A stretch of 64,000 bases of DNA from Desulfosporosinus acididurans (GTDB lineage Bacteria; Bacillota; Desulfitobacteriia; Desulfitobacteriales; Desulfitobacteriaceae), in assembly GCF_001029285.1 (NCBI RefSeq), contig NZ_LDZY01000003.1:248001-312000 (forward strand), in the 5' to 3' direction. This document shows, one piece after another, positions 57,083 to 64,000 of the stretch. The translations under genes and the position numbers were made by a program. The notes under the pieces are model-generated. The model did no database searches. It worked only from the letters and a program-made list of their open reading frames with translations, and had not been told where the DNA came from. Numbering within the stretch: the first letter of the stretch is position 1; every line of letters starts with the position of its first letter.

Positions 57083-60000
57083 ATGGCTAAAATGAAAACC
57101 ATGGATGGTAATGAAGCTGCGGCTCATGCATCGTATGCATTTACTGAAGTCGCTACCATCTTTCCCATCACCCCCTCTTCGACAATGGCCGAATTGGTTG
57201 ATGAATGGGCTGCTCATGGAAGGAAAAACATTTATGGGCAAACTGTTAAAGTCGTTGAGATGCAATCTGAAGCAGGTGCCGCAGGTGCAGTACACGGTTC
57301 ACTCCAGGCTGGTGCATTAACCTCTACGTATACAGCTTCACAAGGCTTACTTTTGATGATTCCTAACATGTATAAGATTGCCGGTGAGCTGCTTCCAAGT
57401 GTATTCCATGTAAGTGCTCGGGCTTTAGCAACCCATGCTCTTTCAATTTTTGGTGATCATCAAGACGTAATGTCTGTTCGTGCAACGGGATTTGCAATGC
57501 TTTCTTCACATAGCGTCCAAGAAGCGTTAGACTTGGGCTTTATTGCTCATTTAGCGACAGTTAAGGCAAGAGTTCCTTTTATACATTTCTTCGATGGATT
57601 CCGTACGTCTCATGAAATTCAAAAGATCGAGATACCGGAATATGATGAAGTTGGCAAATTAATAGACATGGATGCGGTTCAAGCATTCCGCGACCGTGGT
57701 TTAAACCCAGAACATCCTGTTCTGCGCGGAACAGCTCAAAATCCTGATGTTTATTTCCAAGGCCGTGAAGCGTCTAATAAGTTTTATGCTGAGATTCCTG
57801 ATATTGTTGAGCACTATATGCAAGAGTATAAAAAACTGACCGGTCGTGAATATCATCCTTTCCAATATTACGGTGCGGAAGATGCCGAATATGTAATTGT
57901 TGCTATGGGTTCAGTCTGTGATACGATTGAAGAAACCATCGACTATCTCATGGCCAAAGGAGAAAAAGTTGGAGTTGTCAAAATTCACCTCTTCAATCCT
58001 TTCTCCAGCAAATATTTCTTCAACGTATTACCCAAAACTGTTAAAAAGATCGCAGTTCTGGAAAGAACAAAAGAGCCTGGTTCTTTAGGTGAACCTCTCT
58101 ATTTAGATATTAAAGAAGTTTTCTATAATCATGAGCAAAAACCCGTTATTGTGGGAGGTCGTTACGGCTTAGGATCCAAAGATACAACGCCTTCTCAAAT
58201 ATTGGCTGTTTATAAAAATCTAAAGGCCGAAAAGCCGGTCAATGGATTTACCATTGGAATCGTTGATGATGTAACCTTTAAGTCTCTACCTGAAGATGAA
58301 ATCATTGATACCGCTCCAGAGGGAACTATTGCTTGTAAATTCTGGGGCCTTGGCGCAGACGGGACTGTTGGTGCCAACAAGCAAGCTATCAAGATTATCG
58401 GGGATCATACTTCTCTTTATGCTCAAGCTTACTTCCAATATGACAGTAAGAAATCCGGTGGTATTACCATTTCGCACGTTCGCTTTGGCAAGAAGCCGAT
58501 CAAATCTCCTTACTATGTGACAGGTGCAAACTATATTGCATGTCATAACCAAACCTATGTTTACCAATATGACCTTTTAAAGGGCTTAAAGAAAAAGGGT
58601 AATTTTGTGTTGAATTGCCAATGGACGCCTGAAGAATTGGATGAGAAACTTCCGGCAGCAATGAAACAGGCACTTGCTCGTAATGAAGTTAACTTCTATA
58701 TTATTGATGCGGTTTCTATTGCCCGTAAAATTGGTCTTGGTTCACGGATTAACATGGTCATGCAGGCTGCTTTCTTCAAACTTGCTAATGTTATTCCTGT
58801 TGAAGAGGCAATTGATTATTTGAAAGCTTCCGTCTTAAAGACCTATGGTAAAAAAGGCCAAAACATTGTTGACATGAACAATGCAGCCATAGATCAAGGT
58901 GTTTCGGCTCTCGTCAAAGTGGAAATTCCTGCATCCTGGGCTAACGCTCAAGACGGAGAAGTCGCCGCTGCTTCTGATGAACCCGATTTCGTTAAAAATA
59001 TTCTTCGTCCTATGAATGCCATGGAGGGAGATGATCTTCCCGTCAGTGCTTTCAATGGTCGTGAAGATGGTACCTTCCCGGTTGGTACCACGGCTTACGA
59101 AAAACGTGGTATTGGAGTTACAGTTCCAGAATGGCAAATGAACAATTGCATTCAATGTAACCAATGTTCCTATGTTTGCCCTCACGCTGCAATCCGTCCT
59201 TTCCTTATGAATGAAGAAGAGGAAAAAAATGCTCCGGAATCCTTTGTTGGTAAGAAGGCTATTGGTAAAGAAGCTGCAGGTCTGCAATTCCGTATCCAAG
59301 TAAGTAGTTTGGATTGCACCGGTTGTGGAAACTGTGCGGAAGTTTGCCCGGCTAAAGAAAAAGCGCTGGTAATGAAACCTGCTGCTGAACAATTTGAGCA
59401 ACAAACGGCAAACTGGGAATTTGCCCTTTCCCTTAAAAATAAATCGAATCTCTTTGATGTTACGACTGTTAAAGGAAGCCAATTTGCGCAGCCTTTACTC
59501 GAGTTTAACGGTGCTTGCCCAGGTTGCGGAGAAACCGCTTATGTTAAGCTTCTAACTCAACTCTATGGTGATCGTATGATGATCGCTAACGCCACCGGTT
59601 GTAGTTCAATCTGGGGCGGAAGTGCTCCTGCGGTTCCATACACCACGAATCAAGAAGGTAAAGGACCGACTTGGGCTAACTCTTTATTTGAGGATAATGC
59701 TGAATTTGGTTATGGCATGTATTTGGGAGTCCGTCAGCAACGTGAAAAATTAGCTGAATTAATGACGCAAGCACTCGAAATGGAAATTAGTGCTGAGCTT
59801 AAAGGTGCCTTTGAAGAGTGGCTTGCAGGTTGGAATGATGCAGATGCTTCAAAAGCAGCCGCAGCAAAAATTAAGGCATCTCTTGAAGGCTATAATGGCG
59901 ACAATAAAGTATTGGCTGAGATCCTCCGCAGGAAAGACCATCTTATCAAGAAATCCCAATGGATTATCGGGGGAGACGGATGGGCTTATGATATCGGCTA

Positions 60001-60610
60001 TGGCGGTTTAGATCATGTTTTAGCATCCGGCGACGATGTCAATGTCCTCGTTCTCGATACTGAAGTATATTCCAATACCGGTGGTCAATCTTCAAAATCA
60101 ACGCCTCGTGCAGCTGTTGCTAAGTTTGCTGCAGCAGGTAAGAAGATTCGTAAGAAAGACCTTGGTATGATGGCTATGAGTTACGGCTACGTTTATGTCG
60201 CTCAAATTGCTCTTGGTGCTAATATGAGCCAAGCCATCAAAGTTATTAAGGAAGCCGAAGCTTATAAAGGACCTTCATTAATTATTGCTTATGCACCATG
60301 CATTAACCATGGTCTAAAAGCAAGTATGACGAAGAGCGTTCAAGAAGCTAAGAAGGCCGTTGATTCTGGGTACTGGCATCTCTATCGCTTTAATCCTGAT
60401 TTGGCGGAAGAAGGAAAGAACCCATTTAGCCTGGAATCCAAGGAACCAACTCTGCCTTTCCGTGACTTTATCATGGGCGAAGTTCGCTATACATCTTTGC
60501 TGAATACTTTCCCTGAAACGGCAGAAGAACTCTTCAGCGGAGCAGAAAAATATGCTAAGGTACGTTACGATTCTTATAAACGCTTAGCAGGGCAAAAGTG
60601 GGAAGAGTAA
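57083..60610 (+). CDS. nifJ: Pyruvate:ferredoxin (flavodoxin) oxidoreductase
   Basis: 1175 residues, the fused homodimeric form. It oxidises pyruvate with CoA to acetyl-CoA and CO2 and passes electrons to ferredoxin. Domains in order: pyrimidine-binding TPP domain (GNEAAAHASYAFTEVATIFP at the start), domain II, a gamma-like domain near 430-600, two [4Fe-4S] clusters (CIQCNQCSYVCP near 690 and CTGCGNCAEVCP near 745), and the pyrophosphate-binding TPP domain. The last has the proximal-cluster CPGCGETAYVK near 812 and GGDGWAYDIGYGGLDHV near 964. I start at 57083 because the AGGAGG lies inside the first codons of the longer frame from 57062. It is monocistronic with its own promoter and terminator. 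Confidence 0.98.
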   Translation: MAKMKTMDGNEAAAHASYAFTEVATIFPITPSSTMAELVDEWAAHGRKNIYGQTVKVVEMQSEAGAAGAVHGSLQAGALTSTYTASQGLLLMIPNMYKIAGELLPSVFHVSARALATHALSIFGDHQDVMSVRATGFAMLSSHSVQEALDLGFIAHLATVKARVPFIHFFDGFRTSHEIQKIEIPEYDEVGKLIDMDAVQAFRDRGLNPEHPVLRGTAQNPDVYFQGREASNKFYAEIPDIVEHYMQEYKKLTGREYHPFQYYGAEDAEYVIVAMGSVCDTIEETIDYLMAKGEKVGVVKIHLFNPFSSKYFFNVLPKTVKKIAVLERTKEPGSLGEPLYLDIKEVFYNHEQKPVIVGGRYGLGSKDTTPSQILAVYKNLKAEKPVNGFTIGIVDDVTFKSLPEDEIIDTAPEGTIACKFWGLGADGTVGANKQAIKIIGDHTSLYAQAYFQYDSKKSGGITISHVRFGKKPIKSPYYVTGANYIACHNQTYVYQYDLLKGLKKKGNFVLNCQWTPEELDEKLPAAMKQALARNEVNFYIIDAVSIARKIGLGSRINMVMQAAFFKLANVIPVEEAIDYLKASVLKTYGKKGQNIVDMNNAAIDQGVSALVKVEIPASWANAQDGEVAAASDEPDFVKNILRPMNAMEGDDLPVSAFNGREDGTFPVGTTAYEKRGIGVTVPEWQMNNCIQCNQCSYVCPHAAIRPFLMNEEEEKNAPESFVGKKAIGKEAAGLQFRIQVSSLDCTGCGNCAEVCPAKEKALVMKPAAEQFEQQTANWEFALSLKNKSNLFDVTTVKGSQFAQPLLEFNGACPGCGETAYVKLLTQLYGDRMMIANATGCSSIWGGSAPAVPYTTNQEGKGPTWANSLFEDNAEFGYGMYLGVRQQREKLAELMTQALEMEISAELKGAFEEWLAGWNDADASKAAAAKIKASLEGYNGDNKVLAEILRRKDHLIKKSQWIIGGDGWAYDIGYGGLDHVLASGDDVNVLVLDTEVYSNTGGQSSKSTPRAAVAKFAAAGKKIRKKDLGMMAMSYGYVYVAQIALGANMSQAIKVIKEAEAYKGPSLIIAYAPCINHGLKASMTKSVQEAKKAVDSGYWHLYRFNPDLAEEGKNPFSLESKEPTLPFRDFIMGEVRYTSLLNTFPETAEELFSGAEKYAKVRYDSYKRLAGQKWEE

Positions 60611-60652
60611 TTCAGCCAAGTTTGTTCTAAATGTAATTTAGTCACCAGTTTT

Positions 60653-60681
60653 GAGAGCAGAATTTCTGCTCTCTTTTTTTA
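60653..60681 (+). terminator. Terminator of nifJ
   Basis: GAGAGCAG, AATTT, CTGCTCTC, then TTTTTTT. It lies 42 bp past the stop codon. Confidence 0.95.
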
Positions 60682-60761
60682 TGCTGTCAGGAAGGTCTGT
60701 TTGTGTGAACAAAACTATAAACTTAGGAATAATATGTTCAAAAGGAAGAGGGAGGTGTTTT

Positions 60762-61709
60762 ATGACGAGCAGTATACCAATGGTTGGAGATTTCGTAAGG
60801 GAATCGCTGGATTTACACTTATTTATGGCTCGAATTATGAAAGAACATGCAACGTTTATGCAAATAGGATTTCTGCCCAAAGATGTTACTTACACCGCTC
60901 AAGCAGAGGAGTTTAAATGTCAGTATGATGAAATCCTTAAGGAAGCTATAATGCTTAGTGATTGTACGGCATCAGAACGTGTGCTGCAATCGGGAGAATT
61001 AGTAACGGATAAAACACTTGGGGCAGAGCAAAAAACTCAAGAATTGACAGGGATCTATATTGAATGTTCACTAACGGTCGAGGAGTTAAAATTCAGTTCC
61101 GATCCGGGGACAATTCCCCAAGAGATTATTCCTAACGTTCAGGCCTTAAATGAAAAGGCAAAAATTTTAACGACCTCTTTTGCTGAGTTCAAAGCTATGA
61201 TTTTAGACCAAGTGACGAAGTGTTGTTTGTTTACAAATCTCTTGCCATCTCAGTACTTCCACATTCATAAGGAGGCCCTTTTTTATCTAAAACTGATCAA
61301 CCGTTTACAAAACAACCAATTTGTAAATTCTCGAGTTGAATTATATGAGCAGAAGGTATTTTGGGACGATATCATGGGAGAGCATGCTCAGGTTATTAGT
61401 CATTACCTAGATCCTTCTGAGAAGAATCTTATCAGTAAGGCAAAAGATTTTGATCGTCTGTTTAAGCGATTAGAGCAAAAATTAAAAGGTGAGAGGGCAC
61501 GAGCAACACAGCTCGAACAATTGAGACAGGAGAATATTCAGGCCACGACGGCAATCGCAAATTTTAAAGCCATAAGTACAGATCTTCTTCTGGGCTGTCA
61601 AATACGATCTATGCTTACTCCTTTATTGACTGATCATACTTTGCGAGAAGCTTATTATTATTTAAGAATTTTGAAGACTTTAAAGCTAGTTTATCTTGGG
61701 CGGGGTTAG
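60762..61709 (+). CDS. DUF2935 protein
   Basis: 315 residues, mostly helical, built of two related halves. Each has a conserved start and His/Glu-rich helices (FVRESLDLHLFMARIMKEHA near 11-30, and QKVFWDDIMGEHAQVISHYL near 190-210). The repeated W/L-x-x-x-M-x-EH phrase suggests two hemerythrin-like four-helix bundles that may bind metal, which is inference. The family is common in spore formers and its function is unknown. The start at 60762 follows GGGAGGTG; the frame upstream to 60651 overlaps the nifJ terminator. Confidence 0.85.
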   Translation: MTSSIPMVGDFVRESLDLHLFMARIMKEHATFMQIGFLPKDVTYTAQAEEFKCQYDEILKEAIMLSDCTASERVLQSGELVTDKTLGAEQKTQELTGIYIECSLTVEELKFSSDPGTIPQEIIPNVQALNEKAKILTTSFAEFKAMILDQVTKCCLFTNLLPSQYFHIHKEALFYLKLINRLQNNQFVNSRVELYEQKVFWDDIMGEHAQVISHYLDPSEKNLISKAKDFDRLFKRLEQKLKGERARATQLEQLRQENIQATTAIANFKAISTDLLLGCQIRSMLTPLLTDHTLREAYYYLRILKTLKLVYLGRG

Positions 61710-61734
61710 TAAGGCAGAAGGTCATACTTTCCTA

Positions 61735-61779
61735 AAGCGAGCGAAAAGAAACGTTAAGGTTTCAAAGTTCGCTTTTTTG
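61735..61779 (+). terminator. Terminator of the DUF2935 gene
   Basis: AAAGCGA and TCGCTTT flank a 27-base partly paired loop (GAAAC with GTTTC), followed by TTTTGG. Confidence 0.7.
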
Positions 61780-61867
61780 GCTTTGCTTAAATTAACCAAT
61801 TATTTTCGAATAAATTATAAGAATTTGGCAGAATCCTAGTTGAGAAGCTTCAATGGTGGAGGAATTC

Positions 61868-62362
61868 ATGGAAGACGCTATACTTACGTTTAGTTTTGTT
61901 CTAGTTGCTTGGTTTTGGGGTGATTGGAAACAGTGGAGACAGTATTATTCTACAATTATATTTTGGGCCTTGGGTAATATGATTTATTGTTATCTTACGT
62001 TCAAAAAGCCTTTGTGGAAGTTTACGACGATTATTCCTGAATCAATTGCCAACATTCTTATGACTGTTGTTATTTTTCCGTGTGTTGCTTTATTATTTCT
62101 CCCTTATTTTCCGAGAAAGAATTTTTTTAAGCAATTAATGTATGTCTGCTTCTGGACATTCATTTTTTCATTGATTGAATGGTGGGCATTACGAATGCAC
62201 CGCTTTACTCATTTTAACGGTTGGACCTTAACATATTCTGTGATTTTTAATTTTGGCATGTTTATTCTTCTTAAAATACATTATGAGAATCCGCGCTGGG
62301 CATGGCTGATTTCAATAGCTGCAGGCGTCTTTATAATGGCTTATTTTGAAATACCTTTCTGA
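61868..62362 (+). CDS. CBO0543-like membrane protein
   Basis: 164 residues with four or five membrane segments, rich in Trp and Phe (AWFWGDWKQWRQYYST near 18, then YSVIFNFGMFILLKIHYENP near 130). The pattern matches small clostridial membrane proteins annotated as CBO0543 family, often near sporulation or germination genes. The function is unknown. The start ATG at 61868 has GGTGGAGGAA. A gerA-type gene begins 70 bp downstream on the same strand. Confidence 0.75.
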   Translation: MEDAILTFSFVLVAWFWGDWKQWRQYYSTIIFWALGNMIYCYLTFKKPLWKFTTIIPESIANILMTVVIFPCVALLFLPYFPRKNFFKQLMYVCFWTFIFSLIEWWALRMHRFTHFNGWTLTYSVIFNFGMFILLKIHYENPRWAWLISIAAGVFIMAYFEIPF

Positions 62363-62432
62363 TGACATTGTTAGTTGTTGTGCATAATCAATGTAGTGCG
62401 GGAGAAAATAAGCGGATAAGGAGGAGAAAGCG

Positions 62433-64000
62433 TTGCGCAGCTGGATGAAAATGCTCAAAGAACTTACCCTTCGTCCTAAGGTTCATCAGGTTAGAAAGTC
62501 CCCTGCCTATTCCTTTGATGAAGACCTTGCTAAGCCGGTTTCGGGGCAAAAAGCAAAAGAAATTTTGTCTAAGAGCAGTGATATTGTTTTTCGGGAATTC
62601 TATCTTCAAGGAAAAGAATCTATTCCCTGCCTAATGGCAGGGGTTGATGGCCTAGTTGATAAAAACCTTTTGGATCAATTTGTATTAAAGCCTCTTATGG
62701 TTGATTTGCCGGGGCGTCGGGAATTAGCTCAGCTGACGTTGTCTAATGTAGTTGACAGCACTATTCAATATCTTCTGCCCGGTCTTGAAATCAAAAAAAT
62801 CTCGAAATTGAGTGACGCCATTAACGCAATTTTGTCCGGTGATGCGGTAATTTTTTTTGGTGAGTCCAAGGAAGCAATTGTTATCGGAGCTAGAGGGTGG
62901 GCTAATGCCGGGATTAACGAACCTGTAGCTGAGTCAGTAATTAAAGGCCCTCACGAGGGATTTACAGAAACACTAAGAATAAATACATCTCTGTTACGGC
63001 GAAAAATCAAACATCCCTCCTTGAGGCTGATATCATTAAAGCTTGGTGAGTTAACTAATACTGATATAGTTGTCACCTATGTGGACAAGGTCGCTAGTCC
63101 TGATATTGTTTCCGAAGTATTGAAAAGGCTGAGCACCATTAAAATGGACGGGGTATTAGAAAGCGGCTATATCGAAGAAATGATTGAGGACTTTCCCTAT
63201 TCGCCTTTTCCTCAAATTGCTTATACAGAAAGGCCCGATGTACTGGCAGGTAAGCTTTTGGAAGGAAAAGTGGGTATCATGGTTGATGGAACTCCAATAG
63301 TTTTAGTTGTCCCAGCCATTTTAACGCAATTTTTAAATGTTAATGAAGATTACTATCAACGCGCTATGACAGCAGTATTGTTTCGCTTTGTTCGCTATAT
63401 TGGAGCCTTTATTGCTGTGACGGCTCCAAGTGTTTATATTGCAGTGACTACTTTTCATCAGGAAATTATTCCGACTGATCTCTTGATGAGCATTTCAGCA
63501 GGACGAGAAGGAGTGCCTTTTCCAGCTCTTTTAGAGGCTTTACTTATGACAATAGTCTTGGAGATCTTACAAGAGGCCGGGCTTCGTTTGCCGAGACCGA
63601 TTGGTCAAACTATTGGTATTGTCGGTGCTTTAATCATAGGAGATGCTGCAGTAAAGGCTAGCTTAGTAAGTCCGTTGATGGTTATTGTCATAGGAATAAC
63701 TGCCGTATCGAGCTATGCTATCCCCTACTACGATTTGAGCTTGGCGGTACGGCTTACACGTTTTCCACTTATGATTTTAGCCGGAAGTCTTGGCTTTTTC
63801 GGTGTCGCTGTCGGGTTTTATGCAGGTTTAATTCACCTCTTAAGCCTTCGTTCTTTTGGGGTACCGTACATGAGCCCTATTGCCCCAATGCGCATTCGGT
63901 CATTGTTACAGGATACATTTGTACGAGCTCCATGGTGGGCGATGAAACGAAGACCGCAGCTTTTGGAAATAGAGAACCCTCAATCAGGAGGGAAGGGAAA
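62433..64000 (+). CDS. GerA-family spore germination protein, 3' end outside the window
   Basis: The frame is open from the TTG at 62433 (AAGGAGGAG six bases upstream) to the window end, about 522 codons. The N-terminal soluble domain has SSDIVFREFYLQGKESIPCL, LMAGVDGLVDK and LPGRRELAQ. The membrane part has RYIGAFIAVTAPSVYIAVTT, SISAGREGVPFPALLEALLM and LPRPIGQTIGIVGALIIGDA, all hallmarks of the GerAA/SpoVAF family, and a tail with WWAMKRRPQLL. GerA-type receptors respond to nutrients at the inner spore membrane. The B and C partner genes, if present, would lie beyond the window; a lone copy would favour a SpoVAF-like role. Confidence 0.92.
   Translation, partial: MRSWMKMLKELTLRPKVHQVRKSPAYSFDEDLAKPVSGQKAKEILSKSSDIVFREFYLQGKESIPCLMAGVDGLVDKNLLDQFVLKPLMVDLPGRRELAQLTLSNVVDSTIQYLLPGLEIKKISKLSDAINAILSGDAVIFFGESKEAIVIGARGWANAGINEPVAESVIKGPHEGFTETLRINTSLLRRKIKHPSLRLISLKLGELTNTDIVVTYVDKVASPDIVSEVLKRLSTIKMDGVLESGYIEEMIEDFPYSPFPQIAYTERPDVLAGKLLEGKVGIMVDGTPIVLVVPAILTQFLNVNEDYYQRAMTAVLFRFVRYIGAFIAVTAPSVYIAVTTFHQEIIPTDLLMSISAGREGVPFPALLEALLMTIVLEILQEAGLRLPRPIGQTIGIVGALIIGDAAVKASLVSPLMVIVIGITAVSSYAIPYYDLSLAVRLTRFPLMILAGSLGFFGVAVGFYAGLIHLLSLRSFGVPYMSPIAPMRIRSLLQDTFVRAPWWAMKRRPQLLEIENPQSGGKG

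Noticed and set aside
58835-59482. 215-residue open frame on the minus strand inside nifJ
   Set aside because: It is entirely antisense to the iron-sulfur region of nifJ, has no ribosome site and no recognisable domain. It is a shadow of codon bias.

Overview
The window is the replication-origin region of a low-GC, endospore-forming, anaerobic Firmicute. Sporulation is indicated by yyaC, spoIIR, bofA, jag/yidC (the spoIIIJ locus), a Spo0E-like start and a gerA-type germination gene. Anaerobic life is indicated by a full-length pyruvate:ferredoxin oxidoreductase and by selenocysteine machinery (selB and tRNA-Sec). Gene order and protein style resemble Peptococcaceae such as Desulfosporosinus or Desulfitobacterium. 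That placement is an inference from gene content, not a database match.

Layout. oriC lies at about 38.8-39.1 kb, with a second DnaA-box patch at 40.5-40.65 kb. Almost every gene left of it is on the minus strand and almost every gene right of it is on the plus strand, so transcription runs away from the origin on both arms. Left arm, moving away from oriC: rpmH-rnpA-yidD-yidC-jag, mnmE-mnmG-rsmG, a VanW-family gene, parA-parB with four parS sites, then DUF554, DUF4446, yyaC, a YkvI-like transporter, selB, a CBS-ACT protein, tRNA-Sec, CvpA, an M18 aminopeptidase, MscS, DUF951-ychF, rpsF-ssb-rpsR, a MazG-like gene, DUF2232, rplI-lonC-dnaB, a flavoprotein, purB-purA, tRNA-Lys, a c-di-GMP riboswitch before a frameshifted chemoreceptor, tRNA-Glu/Phe, a metallophosphoesterase and a MarR regulator. 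Right arm: dnaA-dnaN-recF-remB-gyrB-gyrA, pdxS-pdxT-serS, a tRNA-Ser/Arg cluster around tadA, spoIIR, tRNA-Ser plus SRP RNA, dnaX-ybaB-recR, bofA, nifJ, DUF2935, a CBO0543-like membrane protein and the start of a gerA gene.

The genes form coherent modules: replication initiation and its topoisomerase; chromosome segregation (ParABS); tRNA modification (MnmE/MnmG, TadA) and ribosome or secretion factors (S6, S18, L9, L34, RNase P, SRP RNA, YidC); purine and PLP synthesis; and selenocysteine insertion. No CRISPR array, prophage, biosynthetic cluster or defence island is visible.

The non-routine content lies in the gaps. It comprises a family of hairpin-rich interspersed elements (about a dozen copies and fragments) with conserved ends and no terminal inverted repeats, a decayed DDE transposase between the parS pairs, the riboswitch-controlled chemoreceptor broken by two compensating frameshifts, and a pair of matching 22-bp palindromes flanking the marR gene. 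I see no convincing large undescribed multi-gene system. The repeat family is the best lead.
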